DNA of 64,000 bases from Hyphomicrobium_B sp035325525 (GCA_035325525.1 DAOKZR010000001.1:124001-188000), one strand, 5' to 3'; positions 52,798-61,690 are shown, counted from the stretch's first letter. Numbers and translations are program-made. The notes: a model not told the origin generated them from the sequence alone.

Positions 52798-54519
52798 ATG
52801 GCAAATTCCTATAAGAAAACACTAGGTCTACTTCTGGCGACATGTACCGGCGCACTCCTTGCTACCGGCGCGTTTGCCGGCCAGGAAATTCAACAAGGTG
52901 CAGCGACCCAGGGTTCTGCGGCACCAGCGCCCGCAGTGTCGCAAGACATGCTGAGTGCGGCCGCCGGCGACTCCAGCAACTTCCTGCACACGAACGGCAA
53001 CTACGCCCAGACGCGGTACTATCCGAACAAACAGATCAATACCGGCAACGTGTCGAAGATGCACGTGGCCTGGATCTTCCAGACCGATGTGAAAGAATCG
53101 CTGGAAACAACGCCTATCGTCGTCGATGGCGTCATGTACGTGACCACATCGTTCAGCCACGTCTATGCATTGAACGCCAAGACCGGCGAGATGTACTGGC
53201 ACTACAAACACAAGATGGGTCCGATCACGACGTTCTGCTGCGGCCCCAATAACCGCGGCGTCGCAATTGCCGGCGACAAGGTGTTCGTTGCCACGCTCGA
53301 TGCCAAGCTTGTGGCCCTCGACGCCAAGACCGGCAGCCTTCTGTGGGAAGCCCAAGTCGGCGACCCTGAGCTTGGATACTCCGAAACGATGGCGCCCACG
53401 GTCGCCAACGGCAAGGTCCTCATCGGCACAAACGGCGGCGAGTACGGCATCCGCGGCTTCGTGAAGGCCTACGACACCAAGACCGGCAAGTTGATCTGGC
53501 AGTTCGACACCGTCCCGGAAAATTCGGTCGGCGTATGGGCCACCCACGATGCCACGGGCCGCGACATGCTACGCGATATCAAGGCTGAGAAAGCCGCGCT
53601 CGAAAAGCTCGGCGATCCATACAAGACCCTTGGCGGCGGCGTGTGGCAGAACCCGGCGGTCGATCTCAAGTCCAACCGCATCTTCTTCGTGGTCGGCAAC
53701 CCGTCGCCTGACCTCGATGGTTCGATACGGCCAGGCGACAATCTCTATACCGACAGCCTCGTCTCGGTGGATCTGGAGACCGGCAAGTACGTCTGCCACT
53801 TCCAGTACATCGCTCACGACGTCTGGGACCTCGACGCGGTCAGCCCGCCGATCCTGGTCGACGTGAAAGACAAGGATGGCAAAGTCGTGCCGGGCGTGAT
53901 CCACGGCGGCAAGACCGGCCACATCTATGTCCACAACCGTAACGACTGCAGCCTCATCCGCTTCTCCGAAGCGATGGTGCCTCAAGAAAACATGTGGGTT
54001 TTGCCGACCAAGGAAGGCGCGCGCATGCTTCCGGGCGCCAACGGCGGCGTCGAGTGGTCGCCGATGACGGTCAATCCTGATCTCGGGCTCGCCTACGCCA
54101 TCAATCTGCATCAGCCCATGACCTATCATGTGGAGTCCACCCCCTATCCGGGCGGCAAGCTCTGGCTGGGCGGCGCCTTCAAGGTCATTCCGGGCGAAAA
54201 GCAGGCTGGCAACGTCACCGCGGTCGATTACAACACGGGCAAGATCGCCTGGCAGGTTGATACGCCTCAACCCATGATCGGCGGCATTATGGCGACCGCT
54301 GGCGGGCTGGTGTTCACGGGCGAAGGCAATGGCTGGTTCCGAGCCTACAACGCCAAGGACGGCAAGGTGCTCTGGAGCTTCCAGGCCGGCGCCGGCGTAA
54401 ACGCACCGCCCTCGTCGTATTCCATCGACGGCAAACAATACGTCGTGGTGGCGGCGGGTGGCAATGTGCAGCTCGACTACAAGCGGGGCAACAACATCAT
54501 CGCCTTCACGACCGACTGA
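52798..54519 (+). CDS. PQQ-dependent alcohol dehydrogenase (methanol/ethanol type)
   Basis: 573 aa from the ATG at 52798 with GGAGGAA immediately upstream. A signal peptide (residues ~1-27) is followed by an eight-bladed quinoprotein propeller with repeated tryptophan-docking motifs (ALDAKTGSLLW, AYDTKTGKLIW, AVDYNTGKIAW). Cys147-Cys148 (FCCGPNNRG) form the vicinal disulfide over PQQ. The catalytic Asp344 lies in HDVWDLDAVSPP; Asp346 two residues on is the mark of lanthanide-dependent enzymes. There is no fused cytochrome, so electrons go to a separate c-type cytochrome, probably the next gene. No pqq or mxa genes are in the window. Substrate is inferred to be a primary alcohol. Confidence 0.92.
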   Translation: MANSYKKTLGLLLATCTGALLATGAFAGQEIQQGAATQGSAAPAPAVSQDMLSAAAGDSSNFLHTNGNYAQTRYYPNKQINTGNVSKMHVAWIFQTDVKESLETTPIVVDGVMYVTTSFSHVYALNAKTGEMYWHYKHKMGPITTFCCGPNNRGVAIAGDKVFVATLDAKLVALDAKTGSLLWEAQVGDPELGYSETMAPTVANGKVLIGTNGGEYGIRGFVKAYDTKTGKLIWQFDTVPENSVGVWATHDATGRDMLRDIKAEKAALEKLGDPYKTLGGGVWQNPAVDLKSNRIFFVVGNPSPDLDGSIRPGDNLYTDSLVSVDLETGKYVCHFQYIAHDVWDLDAVSPPILVDVKDKDGKVVPGVIHGGKTGHIYVHNRNDCSLIRFSEAMVPQENMWVLPTKEGARMLPGANGGVEWSPMTVNPDLGLAYAINLHQPMTYHVESTPYPGGKLWLGGAFKVIPGEKQAGNVTAVDYNTGKIAWQVDTPQPMIGGIMATAGGLVFTGEGNGWFRAYNAKDGKVLWSFQAGAGVNAPPSSYSIDGKQYVVVAAGGNVQLDYKRGNNIIAFTTD

Positions 54520-54554
54520 TGCTGTGAAAGCCAATTCGACTGATTAGGAATAAA

Positions 54555-54591
54555 GAGAGGATGGAGGCTTCGACGAAGCTCCCATCCTCTC
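54555..54591 (+). other. Long hairpin between the dehydrogenase and cytochrome genes
   Basis: A 17-bp stem (54555-54571 with 54575-54591) has one G-T wobble and a GAC triloop, and begins GAGAGGATGG. There is no U-run, so it is more likely an mRNA stability or processing element, or a partial terminator, than a full stop. Confidence 0.8.
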
Positions 54592-54617
54592 GCCATCTCC
54601 AGCAACAGAACCGGGCA

Positions 54618-55247
54618 ATGCCACCGATGCCAACTTCGAATATCCTGCGCGCTTCCGTCCTGCTCACGGCTGTGCTTGCAGCATTTCCCCAAACCGACAC
54701 CGCGCGCGCCGGCAGCATCGAAGAAAAGGCTGCCATCTGCAGCGCTTGCCACGGCGAGCAGGGCGTTCCGATCGACAAAGTCACGCCCATCATTTGGGGG
54801 CAGATGGAGGGCTACATCTACCTCCAGCTCAGGGACTTCAAGAGCGGGGCGCGCAAGAACGACCTGATGCAGCCCGTCGTCGCCGACCTGACGAAAGATG
54901 ACCTCAAGGCTTTGGCCGCCTACTTTGCAGCCAAGCCGTGGCCCGATCTCCAGCAGCCATCGGCGCCCAACGATGTCGCAGCCGCTGCCGTCGCACTCAA
55001 CACGTCCGTCGGCTGCACGGCATGTCATCTGGGCGAATACCAGGGCGACAGCACGGTACCGCGGCTTGCGGGCCAGCAAAGGGCCTATATGGACAAGACC
55101 ATCGCGGAGTTTCGCGACCGCTCTCGCGCAAACAATCCCGGCATGTCGGATTTGATGAATGCCTCCCCACCTGGCGACTTGAAGGCGATATCGGAGTATC
55201 TGGCTGGCTTGCAGATCCTTGGCGGCAGCGGACACCCCCCGCGCTAA
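54618..55247 (+). CDS. Exported dihaem c-type cytochrome (c4-like)
   Basis: 209 aa from the ATG at 54618; an ATG at 54561 lies inside the upstream hairpin and is less likely. A signal peptide (residues ~8-32) precedes two similar cytochrome domains with haem sites CSACH and CTACH. Candidate distal Met ligands lie in LMQPVVADLTKDD and LMNASPPGD. The duplication is typical of cytochrome c4-type proteins. Placed 98 bases after the PQQ dehydrogenase, it is the likely electron acceptor. Confidence 0.9.
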   Translation: MPPMPTSNILRASVLLTAVLAAFPQTDTARAGSIEEKAAICSACHGEQGVPIDKVTPIIWGQMEGYIYLQLRDFKSGARKNDLMQPVVADLTKDDLKALAAYFAAKPWPDLQQPSAPNDVAAAAVALNTSVGCTACHLGEYQGDSTVPRLAGQQRAYMDKTIAEFRDRSRANNPGMSDLMNASPPGDLKAISEYLAGLQILGGSGHPPR

Positions 55248-55332
55248 AGCGCGCGCCGGAAAAGTGGCAGCCGGTTTTCCGTCAGCGGGCGCGACCGAAA
55301 AAAGAGCGCGCGCCGGAAAAGTGGCAGCCGGT
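55248..55332 (+). repeat. Two direct copies of repeat module 2
   Basis: A 28-base unit containing CCGGAAAAGTGGCAGCCGGT occurs at 55248-55275 and 55305-55332. A related sequence, CCGGAAAAGTGGCAACCGG, occurs on the minus strand near 63560 and a diverged one at 59389. It fills the space between the convergent cytochrome and ankyrin genes. Confidence 0.85.
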
Positions 55333-55378
55333 ATTTTTTCCGAAAGACAGCGCGCAGGCGAGGCTTATCGCTGGCGGC

Positions 55379-56302
55379 TCACTGTCCTGCAAGCGCTGTC
55401 TTGATTGCCTGATCGCTGGCGAGGTCAGCCGCGGTCTTACCCGCCTTGTCCTTCAGCCTTGCGTCGGCGTGCGCCTTCAGGAGCGCCTCGACGGCGGTCG
55501 CATGTCCCAGTTCGGCGGCAGTCATCAGCGCCGTACGCCCCCTGTCGTCAGCGGCATCGAGGTGCGCGCCGCGCGCAACGAGCAGTTCGATGGTCTCCTT
55601 GATATCGGCGGCGCCCGCCTCATCGGAGTGTCCCGCGGCCCACATCAGGGCCGTGAGGTCGTTGCCGTAGCGCTGATTGACATCGACGCCATGATCGAGC
55701 AGCAGGCGCACGACGGGCGCGAACGCGCGCCCTGCCGCATAGACGATGGCCGCCTTGCCTGTGGCGTCGATCGCGCGCGGCTCCGCTCCCTTGGCCAGGA
55801 GCAACGCCACCAGATCGCCGTTGCCCGTGTAGGCCGCAGCCGATATCGGCGCGATGCCGCTTCTTCCGGGGATGTTGGGATCGGCGCCCGCATCGAGCAG
55901 TGCCGCCGCCACCTCGCGGCGCTCTTCTTCGGCTGCAATATAAAGGGCCGTCGATGCCTCGAGATTGCGGGCGTTCACAGCCGCCTTGTGATCCAGCAGC
56001 ATCTTCACGATAGGCACGCTGCCGCGCTTTGCGGCTTGTGCCAGCGCCATGTTGCCGAGACGGTCGCGTGCTTCAACCGAGGCGCCGTCATCCAGGAGCG
56101 CCGCGCAAAGCGCCTCGCATTGCTGAGCGGCGGCCGACATCAGAAGCGAATTGCGTTCAATCGAACTCGCCTGCGCCTTGATCTGCGCGTAACGCTGCTC
56201 GAGTGCTTGGCATTCGCGGCGGTTGCCCGCCTCGGCAGGCAGCGTGACCACGAGCGCGAGCGCGAGCGCGGCAGGCAAGAACCAGAAGTTTGCGTTTGTC
56301 AT
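55379..56302 (-). CDS. Exported ankyrin-repeat protein
   Basis: 307 aa from the ATG at 56302. A signal peptide (residues ~4-25, ending AEAGN) is followed by about seven ankyrin repeats of the form GADPNIPGRSGIAPISAAAY with DLVALLLAKG helices. It should be a periplasmic protein-binding scaffold. Convergent with the cytochrome gene. Periplasmic ankyrin proteins often accompany catalases or toxin systems, but nothing of that kind is adjacent. Confidence 0.9.
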   Translation of the reverse strand: MTNANFWFLPAALALALVVTLPAEAGNRRECQALEQRYAQIKAQASSIERNSLLMSAAAQQCEALCAALLDDGASVEARDRLGNMALAQAAKRGSVPIVKMLLDHKAAVNARNLEASTALYIAAEEERREVAAALLDAGADPNIPGRSGIAPISAAAYTGNGDLVALLLAKGAEPRAIDATGKAAIVYAAGRAFAPVVRLLLDHGVDVNQRYGNDLTALMWAAGHSDEAGAADIKETIELLVARGAHLDAADDRGRTALMTAAELGHATAVEALLKAHADARLKDKAGKTAADLASDQAIKTALAGQ

Positions 56303-56439
56303 GGCCGCACTATAGCCGGACATCGCCACGGGTGGGAAGCACCGCCCGGCATCGGCCGCCGGCATCGTGCAACCCGCCCGCCCGCGCCTTCGCGGCGCTT
56401 GCCCGCCCGCGCCTTCGCGGCGCTTGAACGGTCCGGCGA

Positions 56440-57141
56440 TCAGGCTGCTTCCAGAACCGACAGCAGCGCGCTTTCGAAGATGCGGCGGCCATCGGTACCC
56501 CCGAGCGCGGCTTCATAGAGCCGCTCGGGATGGGGCATCATGCCGAGTATCCGCCCGGTCTCGTCCACGATGCCGGCGATGTTGCGCTGTGAGCCGTTGG
56601 GGCACGTCTGGGGCGACACCACGCCGTTCTCATCGCAGTAACGGAACGCGACACGGCCCTCGCCCTCCAGCTTGTCGAGCGTCGCCGCATCGGCGAAGTA
56701 GTTGCCTTCGCCATGCGCGATCGGCACCTTGATGACCTCGCCCTTGCGATAGCATTTGGTGAAGAACGACTGGTCGTTCTCCACTTTCAAGAACACATCC
56801 CGGCAGATGAAGTGAAGCGACGCGTTGCGCATCAAGGCGCCGGGAAGCAGTCCGGCCTCGCACAACACCTGGAAGCCGTTGCAAATGCCCAGAACGGGCG
56901 TGCCGGCGTTCGCCTTCGCGACCACATCCTTCATGATGGGCGAATGGGCTGCCATCGCACCGCAGCGCAGATAGTCACCGTAAGAAAACCCTCCCGGCAG
57001 GACGATCATGTCCGACGCGGGAACGGACGCATCGCCATGCCAGACCATTTTGGGTGCGAAGCCCGTGATGCGCTCGATCGCGGTTTTGACGTCGCGGTCG
57101 CAGTTGGAGCCGGGAAATACGATGACGGACGCGCGGAGCAT
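56440..57141 (-). CDS. purQ: Phosphoribosylformylglycinamidine synthase subunit PurQ
   Basis: 233 aa class I glutamine amidotransferase that supplies ammonia to PurL. The nucleophile Cys lies in VLGICNGFQVLCEAG, the catalytic His and Glu in MMPHPERLYE, and SVIVFPGSNCDRD is the expected start. It follows purC, purS and a tiny membrane protein gene on the same strand. Confidence 0.97.
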   Translation of the reverse strand: MLRASVIVFPGSNCDRDVKTAIERITGFAPKMVWHGDASVPASDMIVLPGGFSYGDYLRCGAMAAHSPIMKDVVAKANAGTPVLGICNGFQVLCEAGLLPGALMRNASLHFICRDVFLKVENDQSFFTKCYRKGEVIKVPIAHGEGNYFADAATLDKLEGEGRVAFRYCDENGVVSPQTCPNGSQRNIAGIVDETGRILGMMPHPERLYEAALGGTDGRRIFESALLSVLEAA

Positions 57142-57325
57142 GGGCTCGACCTCGACAGCCTGGAATTGAGCCCCTGCAACTAAGCGGACTCGCGGGCCCC
57201 TGTCTACCGATGGGATGTCGCGCGCACGATCCCGTCCAGATCAACCATGGCCCGCGCACCCGCCAAACAGCCCTGGGCGCTCACCGGCGGCGCCCGGCCG
57301 CGGCCCCCCGCGATTCTGCCGCCGG

Positions 57326-57472
57326 TCACTTGGGCATCAGGAACGCCACCGCCAATCCGGCAGCGGCCAGCGGGACAAGGATGAAGATGGCAGCCTTGAT
57401 GACGAGGAAGCGGACGGCCTGGGCGCTGTCGCTGCGCGGCGGTTTTGAGTTTGGCGGGGATCGGTCGCTCAT
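57326..57472 (-). CDS. Tiny single-span membrane protein in the pur cluster
   Basis: 48 aa from the ATG at 57472. A polar, Pro/Ser-rich N terminus precedes one membrane helix (residues ~22-45, VIKAAIFILVPLAAAGLAV). It sits between purS and purQ on the same strand. The ribosome-binding site is weak. It may be a conserved small companion of the pur genes in this order; function unknown. Confidence 0.55.
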   Translation of the reverse strand: MSDRSPPNSKPPRSDSAQAVRFLVIKAAIFILVPLAAAGLAVAFLMPK

Positions 57473-57571
57473 GGTTCTTTTTTGTCGATGTTCGTGGACG
57501 GCGCACAATCAGCGGCATCGATTTGCGCACGCTCATAAGGCGGGCGCTTGCTTGCCCACGCGCTGGCCCGC

Positions 57572-57811
57572 TCAGCCGATTTCGTAGGCGTAGTTCTCGA
57601 TGACAGTATTGGCCAGCAGGTCCTTGCACATCTGCTCGACGATCGCCTTGGCCTTTGCGGGGTCGGTCTCCTTCAGCTCGACCTCGATATACTTGCCCTG
57701 GCGCACATCGCCGACGCCCATGATGCCAAGCCCCTTCACCGCGCCCTCGATCGCCTTGCCCTGGGGGTCCAGGACGCCGTTCTTCAATGTAATCTTGATG
57801 CGGGCTATCAT
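57572..57811 (-). CDS. purS: Phosphoribosylformylglycinamidine synthase subunit PurS
   Basis: 79 aa, the usual length. It starts MIARIKITLKNGVLDPQGKA and contains VRQGKYIEVEL and the C-terminal NTVIENYAYEIG. PurS dimers bridge PurQ and PurL in the small-type FGAM synthase. It lies 93 bases after purC. Confidence 0.96.
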   Translation of the reverse strand: MIARIKITLKNGVLDPQGKAIEGAVKGLGIMGVGDVRQGKYIEVELKETDPAKAKAIVEQMCKDLLANTVIENYAYEIG

Positions 57812-57904
57812 GTCTTCCTCGGCGATTGGGCAGGCGTTGTCGGCACCAAAAACGGAAATTGGGCCGATGTACAGCCCAAGTTCCCAAATTCCTGCTGATT
57901 GAGC

Positions 57905-58702
57905 TCAGTTCGGCTTGCCGTTGACGGTTGGCGGATTGGATGCGACGAGCACGGGCCCGGCGCCCTTAGGAGGGCGGTGCTCGGTCAAAACGCCCAGACG
58001 CTTGGCGACCTCCTGGTAGGCTTCCAGCATGCCGCCCAGGTCGCGGCGGAAGCGATCCTTGTCGAGCTTGTCGCCCGTCTGGATGTCCCACAGCCGGCAG
58101 CAGTCGGGGCTGATCTCGTCGGCCAGCACGATGCGCACCTGCTCGTTGTCGTAAAGGCGGCCAAACTCCACCTTGAAGTCTACGAGGCGGATGCCGATGC
58201 CGAGGAACAGGCCGACGAGGAAATCGTTGATGCGCAGCGCGAGCTGCATGATCTCGTCGATCTCCTGGGGCGTCGCCCAACCGAACGCGGTGATGTGCTC
58301 CTCCGACACCATGGGATCGTTGAGCGCATCGTTCTTGTAGTAGAACTCGATGATCGAGCGCGGCAGCGTGGTGCCCTCCTCCAACCCGAGGCGGGTCGAA
58401 AGGGAACCGGCAGCCACATTGCGAACCACGACCTCGAGCGGCACGATCTCGACTTCGCGGATCAACTGCTCGCGCATGTTGAGCCGCTTGATGAAGTGCG
58501 TGGGCACGCCGATCTCATTCAACTTCTGGAAGATGAATTCGCTGATGCGATTGTTCAGCACGCCCTTGCCTTCGATCAACGCGTGCTTCTTTGCGTTGAA
58601 GGCAGTGGCGTCATCCTTGAAATGCTGAATGAGCGTGCCAGGCTCGGGGCCCTCGTAAAGCACCTTGGCCTTGCCCTCGTAAATGCGACGACGCTTGTTC
58701 AT
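57905..58702 (-). CDS. purC: SAICAR synthase
   Basis: 265 aa from the ATG at 58702, preceded by AGAGGACC. It adds aspartate to CAIR using ATP. The start RRIYEGKAKVLYEG, the VVRNVAAGSLSTRLGLEEG segment and LVDFKVEFGRLYD are typical. It is the first gene of the purC-purS-(small)-purQ unit. Confidence 0.97.
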   Translation of the reverse strand: MNKRRRIYEGKAKVLYEGPEPGTLIQHFKDDATAFNAKKHALIEGKGVLNNRISEFIFQKLNEIGVPTHFIKRLNMREQLIREVEIVPLEVVVRNVAAGSLSTRLGLEEGTTLPRSIIEFYYKNDALNDPMVSEEHITAFGWATPQEIDEIMQLALRINDFLVGLFLGIGIRLVDFKVEFGRLYDNEQVRIVLADEISPDCCRLWDIQTGDKLDKDRFRRDLGGMLEAYQEVAKRLGVLTEHRPPKGAGPVLVASNPPTVNGKPN

Positions 58703-59046
58703 TCCTGGTCCTCTGAGGATCAACGCTCACTCTCACTCGTCATTGTGTGTGATCCACGCCGCGCGCGTCACTGAGCCTTTGAATTTCCAACGTCTTTCTC
58801 AACGGGTTGGAACCGCGGAGCGACGTCGTGGCGTGGTGGAAACTTGACGGTGAGACTAGCGGAACAGCCCTCCAGAAACAATGTAGACCATGAGCCGCAG
58901 GCCCCTTCTGGTGAACCGTTTCGCCAAGCCGTTGATTTGCCTCGAAGGCCGGGTTATCGCTGCGATTAACAATTCCCCAGGGGGGAGCCCCGATCGAGGC
59001 AAGCACACCCTCTGGTTGCAGATCCATCTGGGAGGTTCCAAATATC
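58703..59046. other. Divergent promoter region between purC and the DUF1476 gene
   Basis: About 340 bases with no convincing gene. It should hold promoters for the minus-strand pur unit and the plus-strand DUF1476 gene. No purine riboswitch-like core was recognised. Confidence 0.5.
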
Positions 59047-59373
59047 ATGACCACGTTCGACAATCGTGAAAAGGGCTTCGAGCAGAAATTCGCGCACGAC
59101 GCAGACCTGAAATTCAAAGCCGAGTCGCGGCGCAACAAAGCGCTCGCCGAGTGGGCCGGCGCAAAGATGGGTCTGTCGGGGGATGCGCTCGAGGACTACA
59201 TCAAAGCCGTCCGCAAGGCGGACCTCGCCGAGAAGGGCGATGACGATGTATTCAACAAGGTGAAAGCCGATCTCGCCGCCAAGGGCGTTGCGGTCGCCGA
59301 CACCGAAATCCGGTCGGTCATGGCCCAAGCGCTGGCCAAGGCTGTGGCGGACATCGAATCGGGCAAGGGCTGA
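59047..59373 (+). CDS. DUF1476 protein, F1-ATPase inhibitor zeta subunit
   Basis: 108 aa, all helical. It matches the alphaproteobacterial zeta subunit: MTTFDNREKGFEQKFAHDAD at the N terminus (the inhibitory segment) and a four-helix core with ALAEWAGAKMGLSGDALEDYIK. In Paracoccus this protein blocks ATP hydrolysis by F1. The family is restricted to alphaproteobacteria, which supports the taxonomic call. A terminator follows. Confidence 0.93.
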   Translation: MTTFDNREKGFEQKFAHDADLKFKAESRRNKALAEWAGAKMGLSGDALEDYIKAVRKADLAEKGDDDVFNKVKADLAAKGVAVADTEIRSVMAQALAKAVADIESGKG

Positions 59374-59379
59374 CGCCAA

Positions 59380-59494
59380 AGCCGCGCGCCTGGAAAAGTT
59401 GGAACGCGGTTCGGGCAGAGGCGCGACACGGCAAAGACAAGCAAATGAGCAGAGCCGTTTTGCGCGATGGACATGAAACGCGCAGACGGCTCCG
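59380..59494 (+). repeat. Dispersed composite repeat, copy 3 (modules 2 and 1)
   Basis: Module 2 (GCGCGCCTGGAAAAGTTGG, from about 59383) is followed by module 1 (59451-59494: AGAGCCGTTTTGCGCGATGG to GACGGCTC, with GAAACGCGC in between). The order and spacing match the minus-strand copy at 63466-63580. It lies just after the DUF1476 stop. Confidence 0.75.
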
Positions 59495-59510
59495 GCTCGC
59501 GCCGCTCATG

Positions 59511-59543
59511 AAAGCCTCCGCACCCCCTGGCGCGGAGGCTTTT
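59511..59543 (+). terminator. Rho-independent terminator after the DUF1476 gene
   Basis: AAAGCCTCCGC pairs perfectly with GCGGAGGCTTT around a 10-base loop, followed by TC. It lies downstream of the composite repeat. Confidence 0.85.
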
Positions 59544-59628
59544 CGTCTTGGCGGATAGTTGAATGCCTCATGAAGATCTCAGGCAACCCCGGGGCAAGTC
59601 TCGGCGGACAAGTCTCAGCGGACAAGTC

Positions 59629-60072
59629 TCAGGCGGCTGCACGGGCCTGCAGGCGTTCCATCTTGCCGATCAAGCTTTCAAGCGCGCTCCGGTTGCCGGC
59701 CAGGATCGGTGCGAAGTCGGCGCCCGATACCTTGAGCGCTTCGTCGTAGGCGAGAAGATTGCGCTTCTCCGCACTGATCAGCGCCGGCAGGACGGCATCG
59801 CCCAGCCCGGTGAACAGGGCGCGAAAATCCATTATCGTGCGATTGACCACCGACATGAAGGAGCCTGACGTGTCCGGCGTCTGGCCAAGCGCGGCGAGGC
59901 GCTGCTCGATCTCCACCGTTGCCGTCTGGTGCGCGGCTGCAAGTTCCCGAAGCAGCGTTATGTGATCTCCTTCCTCCGCCTGTCTCAGCGCCTCCTCGTA
60001 GCCGTTTCGACTATCGATCAGACTGGTGTGGAGAGGCCTGAGCGCATCGATTTCAGATATCATGCGAGACAT
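59629..60072 (-). CDS. DUF2383-type four-helix-bundle protein
   Basis: 147 aa from the ATG at 60072, with GGAGGA 10 bases upstream. The helices carry LRPLHTSLIDSRNGYEEALRQ and NLLAYDEALK, the ferritin-like layout of the PA2169/DUF2383 family. A role in stress or metal handling is guessed for the family; no catalytic metal site is certain here. Convergent with the DUF1476 gene. Confidence 0.82.
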   Translation of the reverse strand: MSRMISEIDALRPLHTSLIDSRNGYEEALRQAEEGDHITLLRELAAAHQTATVEIEQRLAALGQTPDTSGSFMSVVNRTIMDFRALFTGLGDAVLPALISAEKRNLLAYDEALKVSGADFAPILAGNRSALESLIGKMERLQARAAA

Positions 60073-60247
60073 GTGCGATTGATCCTCCAGCGATCGATGG
60101 CGCATCAAAACCGGAAACGCGCATGGCCTGGACCGGTTCCCCGCTCGACTCGCGCCTTACGGGCCAGGGAACTCGCCCTCCCCGGAACGGTTTTCCCTCT
60201 AACCGATGAGGCCGACCATTGAGGCCGACCATTGAGGAGTGGACACC

Positions 60248-60439
60248 ATGCCACGCGGTGACAAATCCAAATATACCGGCAAACAAGAGCGCAAGGCAGA
60301 CCATATCGCTCATGGCTACGAGAAGAAGGGCGTCGGGAAAAAAGAGGCCGAGCGGCGCGCCTGGGCCACGGTGAACGAGCAGGACGGCGGCGGTAAGAAG
60401 CCCGGGGGTTCGGGCCGCAAAGACCACCGACGTTCTTAG
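60248..60439 (+). CDS. Small conserved basic protein
   Basis: 63 aa from the ATG at 60248 with GAGGAG 8 bases upstream. It reads MPRGDKSKYTGKQERKADHI, then GYEKKGVGKKEAERRAWATVN and a Gly/Lys-rich tail. This is a widespread small protein, sometimes labelled plasmid stabilisation protein without evidence. It is likely a stress-related nucleic acid-binding protein (inference). Confidence 0.8.
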   Translation: MPRGDKSKYTGKQERKADHIAHGYEKKGVGKKEAERRAWATVNEQDGGGKKPGGSGRKDHRRS

Positions 60440-60523
60440 AAAGCCACTTCCCGCGTGTCGTTCAAGTGGCGCAAACGGCCCTACTCATTTGCCTTGTTTT
60501 TGCCGGGACGCGCTTCGTGCGCT

Positions 60524-61108
60524 TTAGCCCAGACTTTTCAGGAACTGCCCGAACTGGAGCAGGCCGTCAGGCCAGGGTCCGTGACCGGACGCTATGTTGA
60601 TATGGCCCGCCTCACCGGCGTCCGTCAGTCTGGCGCCCCACGTCTGGGCCAGCACCTGCGCACGCGAGAAGGCGCAATAGAGGTCATTGTTGGCCACGAT
60701 CAGCTGCGCGGGGAAAGGAAGCTTGTTGTACGGCATCCGCGCGAACCCGCCATGACCCTTCCTGGGCGGCCAGCGCTCCCCGCCCGTGTCGGGCCAGAAG
60801 CGTGAGAACTCCACGTCCGCGGGGGCCACCAGGAAGGCGCCGATGACGCCCTTCGACTCGAGCTTGTCGGCTGCGAACACGACGGCGGGTACGCCGAGCG
60901 AATGCGCGACGACGACGACGGGCTGCGTCGCTCCGGCCGCGAACTTTGCGATGCGCTCGCCCCAGAGTTCGACATCCGGATTGTCCCAGTCGTCCTGGAT
61001 CACCCTACGCGCAGTCTTGAGGTTGCGCTCCCAGCGCGATTGCCAGTGGTCGGCGCCGCTGTCCTGCCAACCCGGGACAATGAGGATGTCGACTTGAGAG
61101 GATTTCAT
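60524..61108 (-). CDS. RBBP9/YdeN-family serine hydrolase
   Basis: 194 aa alpha/beta hydrolase. The N-terminal IVPGWQDSGADHWQSRWE is characteristic of the family. The nucleophile Ser lies in VVAHSLGVPA and the catalytic His in DAGEAGHINIASG. Substrate unknown. It is 66 bases upstream of nothing obvious and follows the membrane protein at 61175 on the same strand. Confidence 0.92.
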   Translation of the reverse strand: MKSSQVDILIVPGWQDSGADHWQSRWERNLKTARRVIQDDWDNPDVELWGERIAKFAAGATQPVVVVAHSLGVPAVVFAADKLESKGVIGAFLVAPADVEFSRFWPDTGGERWPPRKGHGGFARMPYNKLPFPAQLIVANNDLYCAFSRAQVLAQTWGARLTDAGEAGHINIASGHGPWPDGLLQFGQFLKSLG

Positions 61109-61174
61109 TTTCGCTCTGATAGCCGAGAGGCAACTTCCAGAAAAGAGCAGATACGCCCGGCGGGCCGATAGCGG

Positions 61175-61690
61175 CTACTTCGCCGTCGGGTTGAAGAAGG
61201 TGAGCAGCGCATACCCGGCAAATACCCCTATCGCACACACTGCAACGGGAACCAGCGGCCACGGCAGCATATGCCAATCGACGAGGCGGCCGGTCGCATG
61301 CGCCCACAGCACGAAGGCCGTCGCGGCAAGATAGATCACGAAGGCATTGGTCGTCTGTTTGCGCCCGGCCGCATCGGGAGGATCGGCGGGGTCGAGATAC
61401 CGTGGCGCGATGAGCCCGAGATAGAGTCCCTGCGCGAGGGCGGAGATCGTGAACAGCCATGCGGCCAGTCCGGTGCGCAACATCAGCGCCACACCGCCCG
61501 CCAGAATGACGATGCTGGCGCACACCATCCAAAGCGCGCGCGCCGTCTCCGCTGCGCTCGCCCTCTCGCCGCCGATGGCTGCGATCGTCTTGTCGAGCAT
61601 GCGGGACATAAGCCCGCTGCGCGCAGCCACGACACCGGCAAACGCATAGAATGCGCCCACCACGCTCAACCCGAGGTCCGTGAAATCCAT
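61175..61690 (-). CDS. Membrane protein of unknown function
   Basis: 171 aa with four membrane helices (residues ~5-25, ~50-72, ~76-92 and ~112-165 in two spans). A charged loop, YLDPADPPDAAGRKQT, separates the halves. I do not recognise the family. It lies between pyrG and the RBBP9-like gene on the same strand. Confidence 0.75.
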   Translation of the reverse strand: MDFTDLGLSVVGAFYAFAGVVAARSGLMSRMLDKTIAAIGGERASAAETARALWMVCASIVILAGGVALMLRTGLAAWLFTISALAQGLYLGLIAPRYLDPADPPDAAGRKQTTNAFVIYLAATAFVLWAHATGRLVDWHMLPWPLVPVAVCAIGVFAGYALLTFFNPTAK

